Shown piece by piece: positions 34,693-44,394 of a stretch of 64,000 nt of DNA; the stretch's first letter is position 1; each line of letters opens with the position of its first letter. The DNA comes from Bin87 sp965204395 (GTDB lineage: Bacteria; Chloroflexota; Dehalococcoidia; Lucifugimonadales; UBA3495): the NCBI GenBank assembly GCA_965204395.1, contig OZ241987.1, positions 3,782,001 through 3,846,000 on the forward strand. The letters run 5' to 3'. The notes beneath the pieces were generated by a model that ran no database searches, was not told the origin of the DNA, and worked only from the letters and a program-made list of their open reading frames with translations. Position numbers and translations under genes: made by a program.

Positions 34693-35733
34693 ATGAGGTT
34701 TGGCTCTTTCGTATTCCCGGTCAGCCACGACCCGGAGCGAGACTCTTCAGTAATCGACAGTACCATCGATGAGATGGTCCTGGCCGAACAAATCGGCATG
34801 CATTCTGTGTGGCTGACCGAGCACCATTTCGATGGCGCGGCGGCACACGCGGATCCGCTGGTTTTGGGGGCCGCGCTGGCGGCGCGCACCACCAAGATCA
34901 AAATCGGGTTTGCGGTGGTGGAGTTGGCGTTCCATCATCCGATACGGTTGGCCGTCCAGACTTCGCTGTTGGATAACCTGAGCCACGGCCGGCTGATCGT
35001 AGGGACGGGTCGAGGGTCCGCTTACAACCATTACGAATACATCGGTTTCGGGATAACGATGGAGGACGGAATCGCGCGGCTCGATGAGGCGGAGAAGTTG
35101 CTTGTGGAAGCCTGGACAGGTGAGCCGCTCCAACATAAGGGGGAGTTCTGGGACGTCGAGTTTCCGCAACTGCGGCCCCGACCGTATCAAAAACCGCATC
35201 CACCGTTGATTCGCGCCTGCATAAGCGAAGCCTCCACGGTGGCGATGGCGAAAATCGGTCGCCCGGTGATGATCGGAGTCCAAACCCTGGATACGCTGCG
35301 CCATCGCCTGGAGAGCTACGAGGCGACGATGCTGGATTCGGGGTTCTCGGAGGCCGAAACACAATCGACGCTGGAACAGTGCTGGGGGTCAAGGGATCTC
35401 TTCGTGTCAGACAGTTACGATGAGGCCCTGGAGATAGCGGAGGCCGGTTTCGAACGGGAACGCACCCATTTCCGGGCGGCCCGGGAGATGTACAACCCCG
35501 GAGGATTCCCGCCGCCAGACCCCAACCGACCGTTGCCAGCCGGAGAGGTACTCGAACACGCTTTCATAATAGGTACTCCCTCGCAGGTGGCGGACCAAGT
35601 CGCAGAGATGCGCGACATCGGGGTGCGCAACCTGATGCTCAAGCTGAACGTCGGTGAGATGGATACCCACAAGGTCCAGAAGTCCATGCGATTGTTCGGC
35701 GAGCAGGTGATGCCCAAGTTCGCCGACGAGTAG
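34693..35733 (+). CDS. LLM-class flavin-dependent oxidoreductase
   Basis: 346 residues. N-terminal MRFGSFVFPVSHDPE, LAEQIGMHSVWLTEHHFDGAA, then LLDNLSHGRLIVGTGRGSAYNHYEY and RPRPYQKPHPPLIRACIS give the luciferase-like monooxygenase barrel. The HHF motif and GTGRG loop resemble alkanal monooxygenase subunits. It starts 28 nt from the divergent lipoprotein gene; TATAAT at 34649 may be its -10. Substrate unknown. Confidence 0.87.
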   Translation: MRFGSFVFPVSHDPERDSSVIDSTIDEMVLAEQIGMHSVWLTEHHFDGAAAHADPLVLGAALAARTTKIKIGFAVVELAFHHPIRLAVQTSLLDNLSHGRLIVGTGRGSAYNHYEYIGFGITMEDGIARLDEAEKLLVEAWTGEPLQHKGEFWDVEFPQLRPRPYQKPHPPLIRACISEASTVAMAKIGRPVMIGVQTLDTLRHRLESYEATMLDSGFSEAETQSTLEQCWGSRDLFVSDSYDEALEIAEAGFERERTHFRAAREMYNPGGFPPPDPNRPLPAGEVLEHAFIIGTPSQVADQVAEMRDIGVRNLMLKLNVGEMDTHKVQKSMRLFGEQVMPKFADE

Positions 35734-35879
35734 CACAAAAGGGTGCGGGGTCGGTTCGAGACAACCTCCAGACTTCGCTCGCATTGCGCGAAGGGATCGC
35801 GCCCCGGTTCGACCATTGCGGGACACGGCGAGAGTTCGTTCCGGTAGCGCGGGGCCCATCGGATCGGGTTTGCCACCCG

Positions 35880-37046
35880 CTACAAGGCTCGCACCATGCT
35901 GTCCAGGCTTTCCAGCGCTTTGCTGATGTTTTCCTGGCTGTTGGCGTAGGACAGGCGGACGTAGCCCTCGCCGAATTCGCCGAAAGCCGAGCCTGACAAT
36001 AGGGCAACGCCTGCTTCCTGCATGGCGCGTTCTTCGAATTCTGCACTGGTCAGGCCGGTTTCCTTGATGCTGGGGAAGGCGTAGAATGCTCCCTCCGGCT
36101 CCGGGCAGTTGATGCCGGGAATGGACTGGAGGCCGTCGGCGATCAATCGGCGGCGTCGGGCAAATTCAGCGGCCATCTCCTGGACCGCATCCTGCGGCCC
36201 GTCCAGTGCGGCGACTCCGGCGATCTGGCTGAACGACGCGGCGCAGGACACGCTGTTGGTGGCGAGTCGAGAAATATGGGGAACCAACTCTTCCGGCATG
36301 ATTCCGTAGCCAAGTCGCCACCCGGTCATCGCGTAGCTCTTGGAAAAACCGTCCAGGATAATGGTCCGGTCCGCCATGCCGGGCAGGGCGGCGATACTGT
36401 GGTGTTCGCCCGAATAGAGGATATCCTTGTAAATCTCATCGGACATCACGTACATGTCGGGATGGCTGCGCACCACGTCCGCGATGGTCTCCAGTTCTTC
36501 GCGCGTCAAAGCGGAACCGCACGGGTTCTCCGGCGAATTGATGATGAGCAGGCGGGTTCGCTCGTTGACCATATCGGGAAGGCGAGAGAGGTCAGGATGG
36601 TAGGCCTCCTCCTCCAACAGTTGCATGGGCACTGCCTTGGCGCCGCTGAACTCGATCATCGACTCGTAGATGGGGAACCCCGGGTTGGGGTAGATCACCT
36701 CGGCGCCGGCCTCGGCAATGGCTAACAAAACGTAGAACATGATGGGCTTGGCGCCAGGGGTCACGACGACCTGCTCCCAGTCGGTGTCGATGCCACGAAC
36801 CTCTCGGCTGTTTCGCGCCACGGCTTGCCTGAGTTCGGGGAGGCCGGGCGTGGGGCCGTAATGGGTGTACCCATCCTGCAAGGCTTGCATTCCGGCCTGG
36901 ACGATGTGTTCGGGCGTCTCGAAATCGGGTTCGCCGATTTCCAGGTGGATGATTTCGCGTCCCTGGGCTTCCAGGGCGCGGGCTTTGGCGAGGACCTCGA
37001 AAGCGGATTCGGTCCCCAGGCGACTCATGCGAGTGGCTATAGTCAT
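35880..37046 (-). CDS. PLP-dependent class I/II aminotransferase (AspC-like)
   Basis: 388 residues from the ATG at 37046 (MTIATRMSRLG). PLP-fold motifs are LEIGEPDFETPEHI, THYGPTPGLPELRQAV, PNPGFPIYESM, NSPENPCGSALT, MSDEIYKDIL and the lysine site FSKSYAMTGWRLGYG. It transaminates an amino acid with a 2-oxo acid, most likely aspartate or an aromatic/branched substrate. The upstream open frame has no support. Confidence 0.88.
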   Translation of the reverse strand: MTIATRMSRLGTESAFEVLAKARALEAQGREIIHLEIGEPDFETPEHIVQAGMQALQDGYTHYGPTPGLPELRQAVARNSREVRGIDTDWEQVVVTPGAKPIMFYVLLAIAEAGAEVIYPNPGFPIYESMIEFSGAKAVPMQLLEEEAYHPDLSRLPDMVNERTRLLIINSPENPCGSALTREELETIADVVRSHPDMYVMSDEIYKDILYSGEHHSIAALPGMADRTIILDGFSKSYAMTGWRLGYGIMPEELVPHISRLATNSVSCAASFSQIAGVAALDGPQDAVQEMAAEFARRRRLIADGLQSIPGINCPEPEGAFYAFPSIKETGLTSAEFEERAMQEAGVALLSGSAFGEFGEGYVRLSYANSQENISKALESLDSMVRAL

Positions 37047-37147
37047 GGTCAGACGATCCTTGAATGATGAGATAGTAGAGGCTGGTTCTCTATTTGAAGG
37101 GTAACATTTTTTGTCGCGGCCGGGCACGAGGCCAGCCTCAACGCGGG

Positions 37148-37156
37148 TGCTATGAT
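37148..37156 (+). promoter_or_regulatory. Extended -10 of the nitroreductase gene
   Basis: TGCTATGAT, 34 nt before the ATG at 37190. No clear -35. Confidence 0.45.
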
Positions 37157-37189
37157 AGATACGATTTTTCGGTTCTGGAGCCCATATCC

Positions 37190-37846
37190 ATGCCAGTAGT
37201 TCACGATCTGTCGCCAGATGCCCTGTTGACGACCACACGGGCGGTGCGGAAGCGCCTCGATTTTGATCGTCCTGTGCCCGACGAGGTTATTCGCGAGTGC
37301 CTGGCGGTGGCTCAACAGGCTCCCACCGCGAGCAACAGGCAGAACTGGCACTTCATGGTGGTAACGGACCCCGAAAAGCGCATGGGGTTGGCCGAGCTAT
37401 ACCGGCAGGGTTGGAACCAGTACACCCAGTCTCCCACGGCGGCCACGAACCTGCAGTACGAGGACCCGATTCGCGCGGCGGTTCAAGAGAGGGTAGGCGA
37501 TTCCGCTCAGTACCTGGCGGACAACATGCACCGGGCTCCGGTGCTAGTAATTCCCTGCATTGCCGGCCGCACAGATAACGCCGCTACTTTGGCGCAGAGC
37601 GCGCAGTGGGGAACGATCATGCCGGCGGCGTGGAGTTTGATGCTGGCCGCCCGTGCCCGCGGCATCGGCTCGGTGTTCACCTGCATCCACCTGATGCACG
37701 AGGAGGCGGCCGCCGAGATTTTGGGCATACCGCACCGCCGGGTGATGCAGGCCGGCCTGATCCCCATGGCGTACACCATCGGCAGCCGGTTTCGTCCGGC
37801 TCATCGAGAGTCGCTGGACGACATTGTCCACTGGAATAGCTGGTAA
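37190..37846 (+). CDS. Nitroreductase-family FMN oxidoreductase
   Basis: 218 residues. The phosphate-binding start TTRAVRKRLDFDRPVPDEVI, the QQAPTASNRQNWHFMVV loop and GIGSVFTCIHLMHEE are typical of the nitroreductase superfamily. These reduce quinones or nitro compounds, or dehalogenate, using NAD(P)H. The ATG at 37190 has GGAG upstream; an earlier in-frame ATG at 37094 lies upstream of the -10. It precedes argG but the functions look unrelated. Confidence 0.85.
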   Translation: MPVVHDLSPDALLTTTRAVRKRLDFDRPVPDEVIRECLAVAQQAPTASNRQNWHFMVVTDPEKRMGLAELYRQGWNQYTQSPTAATNLQYEDPIRAAVQERVGDSAQYLADNMHRAPVLVIPCIAGRTDNAATLAQSAQWGTIMPAAWSLMLAARARGIGSVFTCIHLMHEEAAAEILGIPHRRVMQAGLIPMAYTIGSRFRPAHRESLDDIVHWNSW

Positions 37847-37928
37847 CCCGGCTGCGCACGCGACGCACGTTGAAATCCCACCATCGTTTCGTGTAAGAAT
37901 CCATTCGCAAAAGGAGCGAGCTGAGTCA

Positions 37929-39125
37929 ATGACGACCACCCGCAAGAAAATCGTACTCGCCTACAGCGGCGGCCTGGATACGTCCGTCGCCGTGCCGTGG
38001 CTACGGGAAAATTACGACGCCGACGTGATCACCTGCACCATCGATCTGGGGATGGTTGACCTGGAGACCATCCGCCAACGAGCATTCGCGGTGGGGGCCA
38101 CCGACGCGGTTACCGTGGACGGTCGGGAAACCCTGGTGAACGAATTCCTTTGGCCGGCGCTGCGAGCAGGCGCGATCTACGAGGGGCAGTATCCGCTGGC
38201 GACGGCGCTGGGCCGGCCCCTGATCGCGCGCTACCTGGCCGAGGTGGCGCGGGAGCACGAGGCCGACGCGGTGGCGCACGGCTGTACCGGCAAGGGGAAT
38301 GACCAGGTGCGGATCGAAGTCGGCGTGTCCGCGCTGGCTCCAGGTGTCGAGCTGATCGCGCCCATTCGCGAATGGGGGATGAACCGGGAGGACGAGGTCC
38401 TGTATGCCAGGGATCGTAACCTGCCCATCGCTCCCTCCAACAACAAATACAGCACGGACGAAAACCTGTGGGGCCGCAGCGCGGAGGCCGGGGAACTGGA
38501 AGACCCGTGGGTAGAGCCGCCGGAGGACGCCTACGAATGGACCGTCAGTCCGGGGGCCGCGCCTGATGAACCTACCTACGTTGAAATCCGATTCGAGGAA
38601 GGAGTACCGACGGAGGTTGACGGAGAGGCGATGGGTGGGGTCGCCATGATCGGCCACCTGAACGAATTGGCCGGCGCGCATGGTATCGGGCGGATTGACC
38701 ACGTGGAGAACAGGTTGGTCGGCATCAAGAGTCGCGAGGTGTACGAGTCGCCCGCGGCCGTCCTATTGCATGCGGCCCACCGGGCATTGGAGACGATGAC
38801 CCTGTCCCGCGAGCAAAGCCGGCTCAAGGAGCGGATCGCGCAGGAATACGCTGAGTTGGTCTACAACGGCTTGTGGTACACCGCACACCGTCGGGATCTG
38901 GATGCCTACGTGGACAGCACACAGCGGCACGTATCGGGCGACATTCGGGTGCGGCTGCACAAGGGGTCCTGCGTGGTGGTGGGCCGGACGGCGGACCGAC
39001 CGCTTTACAACTACGGGCTAGCGACCTACGACCGCGCCGACGAGTTCGACCATACCGCGGCCAAAGGGTTCATCGATATCTATGGGCTGCCGGTCAGGAC
39101 GCAGCAGAGGCAGCAGGAAGGGTAA
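37929..39125 (+). CDS. argG: Argininosuccinate synthase
   Basis: Joins citrulline and aspartate with ATP in arginine synthesis. 398 residues from the ATG at 37929, the normal length. The ATP pyrophosphatase loop VLAYSGGLDTSVAVPWL opens the protein; GCTGKGNDQVRIEVG, YSTDENLWGRS and GRTADRPLYNYGLATY follow. It is separated from argD by a DUF433/DUF5615 pair on the opposite strand. Confidence 0.95.
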   Translation: MTTTRKKIVLAYSGGLDTSVAVPWLRENYDADVITCTIDLGMVDLETIRQRAFAVGATDAVTVDGRETLVNEFLWPALRAGAIYEGQYPLATALGRPLIARYLAEVAREHEADAVAHGCTGKGNDQVRIEVGVSALAPGVELIAPIREWGMNREDEVLYARDRNLPIAPSNNKYSTDENLWGRSAEAGELEDPWVEPPEDAYEWTVSPGAAPDEPTYVEIRFEEGVPTEVDGEAMGGVAMIGHLNELAGAHGIGRIDHVENRLVGIKSREVYESPAAVLLHAAHRALETMTLSREQSRLKERIAQEYAELVYNGLWYTAHRRDLDAYVDSTQRHVSGDIRVRLHKGSCVVVGRTADRPLYNYGLATYDRADEFDHTAAKGFIDIYGLPVRTQQRQQEG

Positions 39126-39494
39126 TCAGCGGATTGGCAGTTGCCGGATGCGAAATCTGTCGTCCTCAACGGTAACAACTATTCCGGCTTCGATACAATC
39201 CTCAATCTGCGGTAGGACAGATTCGAGGACGCGATTGACATTCTCGACCCTGGAGTCGGACAGCCTCAGCGTGATCAACGATGGCCGGATGGCACCGGAC
39301 AGAGCGATGATGTCCGAAAAGTCCAGATCCTGTGTCAGCACCACACGGTCATTTCGTGCCGCCCACCCCACAATCTCCCGATCAGTGGCCGTATTGGGCA
39401 TGACGGCGTCCACCCGTATCGCGTCATGGCCTGTTCTCATCAAATGCTGCACCGTGTTCGGTGAGATATGCATGTCGGCGAGAATGCGCATCAC
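39126..39494 (-). CDS. DUF5615 PIN-like protein (putative toxin)
   Basis: 122 residues. RILADMHISPNTVQHL, HDAIRV, NDRVVLTQDLDFSDI and the C-terminal strand region mark the DUF5615 PIN-like fold, with acidic residues Asp7, and Asp56/Asp58 in TQDLDF. Paired with a DUF433 protein whose stop overlaps this start by 4 nt. These pairs are predicted toxin-antitoxin modules; nuclease activity is inferred. Confidence 0.85.
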   Translation of the reverse strand: MMRILADMHISPNTVQHLMRTGHDAIRVDAVMPNTATDREIVGWAARNDRVVLTQDLDFSDIIALSGAIRPSLITLRLSDSRVENVNRVLESVLPQIEDCIEAGIVVTVEDDRFRIRQLPIR

Positions 39495-39709
39495 ACGCCG
39501 ACGAAACGATCACTGGCCAACCACGCTCCGTAAGTGGCGCATTGAGCTATGTCCACCACCGACAGTTCCGGATATTCCTTAACGATATCGTCGGCGGCGT
39601 AGCCGTTGCCCAACAACTTCAGGACGAACTCGACCGTGATTCTGGTTCCGCGCACGGCCGCCCTGCCTCGGCAGATCTCTGGGTGGATTGTAATGCGGTC
39701 GAACTCCAT
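39491..39709 (-). CDS. DUF433 protein (putative antitoxin)
   Basis: 72 residues with the DUF433 pattern ITIHPEICRGRAAVRGTRITVEFVL and YPELSVVDIAQCATYGAWLA, a small winged-helix-like DNA-binding protein. It precedes and overlaps the DUF5615 gene, as is usual for these pairs, and probably represses its own operon. Confidence 0.87.
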   Translation of the reverse strand: MEFDRITIHPEICRGRAAVRGTRITVEFVLKLLGNGYAADDIVKEYPELSVVDIAQCATYGAWLASDRFVGV

Positions 39710-39746
39710 TACGTGGATTCCTTTGTGTGATTCGCTAAGATAAGTT

Positions 39747-39789
39747 TAGACGCCGGCGTTTGCCCGCGCAGACGGGCCGCCGGCGTCTA
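39747..39789 (-). terminator. 12-bp stem-loop after argD
   Basis: TAGACGCCGGCG (39747-39758) pairs perfectly with CGCCGGCGTCTA (39778-39789). It lies 20 nt after the argD stop. No T-run follows on the minus strand. Confidence 0.55.
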
Positions 39790-39809
39790 GTCGTGGTGGA
39801 GTCGTTGGG

Positions 39810-41000
39810 TTAGACGTTGCTTAGCGCTTTGTCCAGGCGGCCGACGCCTTCGTCGATTTCGGCCTCAGTGATGTTGAGGGCGGGCATGATGCGGACGGCG
39901 TTGGGACGGACGCCGTTGAGGAGGACGCCAGCGGCTTCGGCGGCGTCCATGACCTGGGGCATGATGTCGCTGTCGAACTGGACGGCGGCCAGAAGTCCCT
40001 TGCAGCGGATTTCTTCAACGAATCCGTGCTTGGCCTTGAGGCCGTTCAAGCGGTCGTTCAGGACCACTTCCATGTCTTTTACGTGACCAAGGATGTCGTT
40101 TTCGAGGAGATAGCGGGTGCCGGCAGCGGCGGCGGCGGTGGTCAGAGCGTTGCCGCCGAAGGTGCTGCCGTGGTCGCCGTAGGTGAGGGCCATGGCGTTT
40201 TCCTTGGAGAGGAACGCGCCGATTGGCACGCCGTATCCCAGACCTTTGGCCAGGATCATCACGTCGGGTTCGACATCGTATTCCTGGTGCCCGAACAGGC
40301 TGCCGAGGCGGCCCATGCCGGTTTGCACTTCGTCCAGAATCAGCAGGATGTCGTTCTGGTCGCACCAGGCCCGCAGGCGCTGGAAATAGTCCTCGTCGGG
40401 GATATTGACGCCGCCCTCACCCTGGACCGGCTCTACCATCACCGCCACGGTGTTGTCGGTGGTGGCGTTCATGACGGCTTCGACGTCGTTGAAATCGACG
40501 TAGGTGAAACCTTCGGGGATGGGCTCGAAGAGTTCGTGGTAGTGGGGTTGGCCGGTGGCGGCCACGGCGTTCATGGTGCGTCCGTGGAAGGAGTTGAAAG
40601 CGGTGATCACTTCGTATGCGCCGTTCTTGTGGAGCTTGCCGTAACGGCGAGCCAGTTTGAGCGCGCCCTCCACGGCTTCCGCGCCGCTGTTGCAGAAGAA
40701 AACGCGGTCCATGCAGGAGTTTTCGATCAGCATCTCAGCGATGTCCAACTGCGGAAGGGTGTAGAACTGGTTGGAGGTCTGGATCAGGGTGGCGGCCTGC
40801 TGGGCGATGGCGTCCACCACGACCGGGGGGCAGTGCCCCAGGTTATCGACTGCCCAGCCGGCGACGAAATCGATATATTCCTTGCCATCGGCATCCCACA
40901 CTCGGGAACCTTCGCCTCGCACGATGACCACAGGCCGGCGGCGCACGGTCTGCGCGTAATATTTCTGCTCGATGGCGATGTATTCAGCGTTGCTGGGCAT
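39810..41000 (-). CDS. argD: Acetylornithine aminotransferase
   Basis: Converts N-acetylglutamate semialdehyde to acetylornithine with PLP; related forms also do succinyl-diaminopimelate. 396 residues. Motifs: FVAGWAVDNLGHCPP, FFCNSGAEAVEGALKLAR, FNSFHGRTMNAVA, LILDEVQTGMGRLG, the PLP lysine in MILAKGLGYGVPIGAF and HGSTFGGNAL. The ATG at 41000 has a GGGGGA-type site. A TATAAT -10 lies at 41066-41071. Confidence 0.9.
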   Translation of the reverse strand: MPSNAEYIAIEQKYYAQTVRRRPVVIVRGEGSRVWDADGKEYIDFVAGWAVDNLGHCPPVVVDAIAQQAATLIQTSNQFYTLPQLDIAEMLIENSCMDRVFFCNSGAEAVEGALKLARRYGKLHKNGAYEVITAFNSFHGRTMNAVAATGQPHYHELFEPIPEGFTYVDFNDVEAVMNATTDNTVAVMVEPVQGEGGVNIPDEDYFQRLRAWCDQNDILLILDEVQTGMGRLGSLFGHQEYDVEPDVMILAKGLGYGVPIGAFLSKENAMALTYGDHGSTFGGNALTTAAAAAGTRYLLENDILGHVKDMEVVLNDRLNGLKAKHGFVEEIRCKGLLAAVQFDSDIMPQVMDAAEAAGVLLNGVRPNAVRIMPALNITEAEIDEGVGRLDKALSNV

Positions 41001-42025
41001 GAGTTGTCTGTTCCCCCTTGGTGGTTTGCCGGCCGAACGCGTCCAAGCACGCTGGGCCGCCGCCCATTATACGCCTTTGCAGCGTTGCAGTGAGCAACCA
41101 TTGTGCGTGCAAACCAGCACACGGCAGGCAAACGCCGCGTTGCGGGGGATACATTCGGGCAAGGCCCCGGCCGTTTCCAGAAAAGGGACGGAGTTGCCGC
41201 GGAACACTCACTCCGCGGATGCTCCGACTCACACATTCTTCGCTGGGAGACGGTCAAGGCCGTTTGCCCGTTGGGTTGGCCCACCACCGAGCGGGCCGGT
41301 GATTGTTTGGTGATTGTTCTCCTTTTCGTCGGTCGCGTCTTTTGTTTAGTGGCAGGGTTCATTGGGTCCAGGTTGTCGGCGCTACGGCCCGAGAGCGTTG
41401 GTGCGATATTGCGTCCTAGAATCCCACGTGCTGACCGCCTTGGTTGATGAGAGTTTTACCCCTCACCCGCGTCCTCTCCCACATCGGGGAGAAGGACCAA
41501 GCGGTACGCCAGAGGCGCACCTGCGGCACGCCAAAGGCGTATCTGGCGACCCTCGTGGAGCGGTGGAGACACCCGCCGTACTGGTCCATGCCATGCTGCT
41601 GAAAGAGGCAACCTCCGGCGATGGCCAGCTTGCAGGAAATCCGACTGGGCGCCGCGGGGGCCATCCGCGACAGTTAGGCCGTGTTGTCCCTGAACCCTGA
41701 TGAACCTTATTCAGATGTTGCCCGCCAGTGGCGGACGGGTTGCGGCAGTTGCCCCGACCCTGCGCGCGGGGTTTGAGGCGTGGTCGGTAGGAGATAGCGC
41801 TGAGTCTCCTGTCGACCGATTGCCGAACGTATGTACATTGTAGCGAACAAAGTGACGGCCAGAGGTAAGATTTCGGCCTGATGTGTCACCAATGCAGAAA
41901 ACCCCAAAATTCGCGGTTACCGGCGTACGGCGCAGGGCCGCCCGATTCTCAATTTCCCTTTGTGATCAGCGGCTCATATGTAAAGTGTCTGTGGTTCTCA
42001 GAAAATTCCAACCTGCACGTATTCA
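41001..42025. other. Non-coding region between argD and the next LLM gene
   Basis: No gene is supported over about 1 kb. The argD -10 (TATAAT on the minus strand) is at 41066-41071. A 7-bp palindrome CCGCGGA/TCCGCGG is at 41197-41218, and a diverged copy of the CCCTCTCCC-type repeat is near 41461-41500. Remaining short frames lack ribosome sites and motifs. Confidence 0.5.
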
Positions 42026-42060
42026 CCCTCACCCTAACCCTCTCCCATTAAGGGAGAGGG
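42026..42060. repeat. Dispersed hairpin repeat (second copy of MITE interior)
   Basis: CCCTCACCCTAACCC followed by the stem CCCTCTCCC/GGGAGAGGG (42038-42060). The same sequence forms the interior of the element at 3841-3969. Confidence 0.65.
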
Positions 42061-42106
42061 GATTTCTTGGACAATGGGAAGGCGCCGGGTGCGGAGGCGG
42101 GTCAAC

Positions 42107-42135
42107 TTGACCGGGTTTTGGCCCTGTGCTTTACT
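42107..42135 (+). promoter_or_regulatory. Promoter of the LLM gene at 42199
   Basis: TTGACC (42107-42112), 17 nt, TTTACT (42130-42135), 64 nt before the ATG. Confidence 0.45.
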
Positions 42136-42198
42136 GGCCCGGCAGTGGAAACGTCCTTTTGCGTGCGCTAATGGGGCGTCATTTCTGGAGCGAAATTA

Positions 42199-43248
42199 AT
42201 GCATTTCGGCATGTTCATGCAGTTCGAGACGCGGCCGGGCGGATCCCAGGCCGGCGCGTTCGCCGAGGGGTTCGAGCTGGTCGATACTGCCGAATCCTGT
42301 GGGCTGGATGGTGCATGGCTGGCGGAGATGCACTTCACGCCCGACCGCTCGGTTCTGTCGTCGCCGATCACCATCGCCAGCAGCATTGCCACCCGGACGC
42401 GCCGGCTGCGCATCGGTATGGCCGTGTACGTGCTGCCGCTGAACAACCCTCTGCGCATCGCGGAGGAGGTGGCGACGGTGGATCAAATCAGCGAGGGGCG
42501 TTTCGATTTCGGCATTGGCCGCAGCGGTTTCGCCCGTTCCTACGACATCTACGGAGTTCCCTACGAGGAGAGCCGCGACCGGTTCCGTGAGGCGCTGGAC
42601 ATCATCATGCAGGCGTGGGAGGGCGAGCCGTTCTCCTACGACGGCAAGTATCACCAGGTGACCAACGCCACGGTCGCGCCGCTGCCCTACCAAAAGCCGC
42701 ATCCTCCGTTCCGCATGGCGGCGACCACCGCCGAGACCTTCCCGCGCGCTGGCGAGGACGGTTACCCGATATTCGTGGGCTTGCGCGGAATGGACATTCC
42801 CGAATTGCGGGAGAACCTGAAAGAGTACCGTAAGGCCTGGCGCGCCGCCGGGCACGAAGGCGATGGCGACGTGTCGTTGCGGGTGCCGGTTTACGTCGGA
42901 TTAGATGAGAAGGCGGCGATTGAAGAGCCGTTCGAGAGCATCCAAAACTACTTCGGACGCATGGGTCGGCTGTACGCGGCCGATTCGGGTTCGGCCGGCA
43001 TTCAGGCCACGGAGTTGAGGGACCAGCGGGCGGCTCGCCTTTCGGCGTTGAGTTACGACGACATATTGGCGACCAAGGTTGCTTTCGGCACCCCCGAGGG
43101 CCTGGTGGACCGGTTCACCCAACTGAGGGAAGAATTGGGACTGGACGGCGTGGTCGCCGAGTTGAACGCGGGCGGAATGATCCCGCATGAAACGGTGCTG
43201 CGGAACATCCGGCTGTTGTGTGAAAAGGTGATGCCTGCGTTCAGGTAG
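42199..43248 (+). CDS. LLM-class flavin-dependent oxidoreductase
   Basis: 349 residues of the luciferase-like family: MHFGMFMQFETRPGG, GLDGAWLAEMHFTPDRS, EVATVDQISEGRFDFGIGRSG and PLPYQKPHPPFRMAAT. GGAG precedes the ATG. It leads a run of same-strand genes (dehydrogenase, quinone reductase, methyltransferase, another LLM), suggesting one degradation or modification pathway. Confidence 0.87.
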   Translation: MHFGMFMQFETRPGGSQAGAFAEGFELVDTAESCGLDGAWLAEMHFTPDRSVLSSPITIASSIATRTRRLRIGMAVYVLPLNNPLRIAEEVATVDQISEGRFDFGIGRSGFARSYDIYGVPYEESRDRFREALDIIMQAWEGEPFSYDGKYHQVTNATVAPLPYQKPHPPFRMAATTAETFPRAGEDGYPIFVGLRGMDIPELRENLKEYRKAWRAAGHEGDGDVSLRVPVYVGLDEKAAIEEPFESIQNYFGRMGRLYAADSGSAGIQATELRDQRAARLSALSYDDILATKVAFGTPEGLVDRFTQLREELGLDGVVAELNAGGMIPHETVLRNIRLLCEKVMPAFR

Positions 43249-43285
43249 GTTCTTGGGCTCCCGAAATCCCGGAGTGAATGTTGCG

Positions 43286-44278
43286 ATGAAAGTAGCGGTT
43301 CTCGACGATTACCAAGGCGTGGCCGCCGATTTGGCGGATTGGAACAGCCTGCCTGGTGGCACTGACGTAACGTTTTTCACCGACCACCTGGCGGATGAGG
43401 ATGCGCTGGCGGAACGCCTGGCGGATTTCGACATCGTGATGGGGATGCGGGAGCGCACACCGTTTCCGCGGAGCCTGCTGGAGCGACTGCCGGCGCTGCG
43501 ATGCTTGATAACCACGGGCGGGGGCAACGCTTCGTTTGACCTGAATGCGGCTACGGAACTGGGTATCACCGTTTGCGCAACCCCGGGCGCTGGTGAGGGT
43601 CCCACAGAACTCACATGGGGCCTGATCCTCGGGATGCTGCGCCAAATCCCACAAGAGGACAGGGCGACCCGCGAGCGGGGCAAGTGGGGCATCCACGTGG
43701 GGGCCAGCCTGCAGAGCAAGACGCTGGCATTGCTGGGATTGGGCCATATCGGATCGCTGGTGGCACGGGTCGGCAACGCTTTCGGCATGCCGATAATCGC
43801 GTGGAGCCAGAATCTCACCGCCGAGCGCGCGGCAGAATGTGGCGCGACCCTGGTGGACAAGGATACGCTGTTCGCGGAGGGCGACGTGGTGTCCGTTCAC
43901 GTGCGGCTGAGCGACCGGACCCGCGGGCTGGTTGGGGCGCACGAAATCGGTTTGATGAAACCGTCGGCCATCCTGGTGAACATTTCGCGCGGACCCATCG
44001 TTGATGAGGCGGCGCTGGTGGACGCTCTGGAACGTCGAGCCATCGGCGGGGCCGCGCTGGATACGTTCGACGTGGAGCCGCTGCCGGCTGGCCACCCGTT
44101 CCTGACCCTGGACAACACGCTGATCACGCCCCACGTCGGTTACGTCACGGACGACGGGTACCGAGCGTTTTATTCGGGAGTCGTGGAAAACATTCGGGCG
44201 TTTGCGTCGGGAGAGCCGGTACGGGTGATCAACCCGGACGTGTTGCAGGCCGCCAACCTGCGGGGGCCTGGCGAGTAG
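43286..44278 (+). CDS. D-2-hydroxyacid dehydrogenase family protein
   Basis: 330 residues from ATG 43286 (MKVAVLDDYQGVAADL) with GGAG upstream. NAD motif LALLGLGHIGSLVARVG (GxGxxG), catalytic Arg in VNISRGPIVDEAALV, Glu in DTFDVEPLPAGHP and His in ITPHVGYVTDD are all present, so it should be an active 2-hydroxy-acid oxidoreductase. The exact acid is unknown; the N-terminus resembles the phosphoglycerate dehydrogenase-like branch. Confidence 0.88.
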   Translation: MKVAVLDDYQGVAADLADWNSLPGGTDVTFFTDHLADEDALAERLADFDIVMGMRERTPFPRSLLERLPALRCLITTGGGNASFDLNAATELGITVCATPGAGEGPTELTWGLILGMLRQIPQEDRATRERGKWGIHVGASLQSKTLALLGLGHIGSLVARVGNAFGMPIIAWSQNLTAERAAECGATLVDKDTLFAEGDVVSVHVRLSDRTRGLVGAHEIGLMKPSAILVNISRGPIVDEAALVDALERRAIGGAALDTFDVEPLPAGHPFLTLDNTLITPHVGYVTDDGYRAFYSGVVENIRAFASGEPVRVINPDVLQAANLRGPGE

Positions 44279-44394
44279 GTATTCCAGGTTCGTCAACAAG
44301 GGAGCACGCCGGGCCATGCCAGACCGTACACCAGTGGGGTCCGTGTGGTTGTGGTATCTCTGAAATCCTATTGTTTTGACCGGAGCATGTCCAA

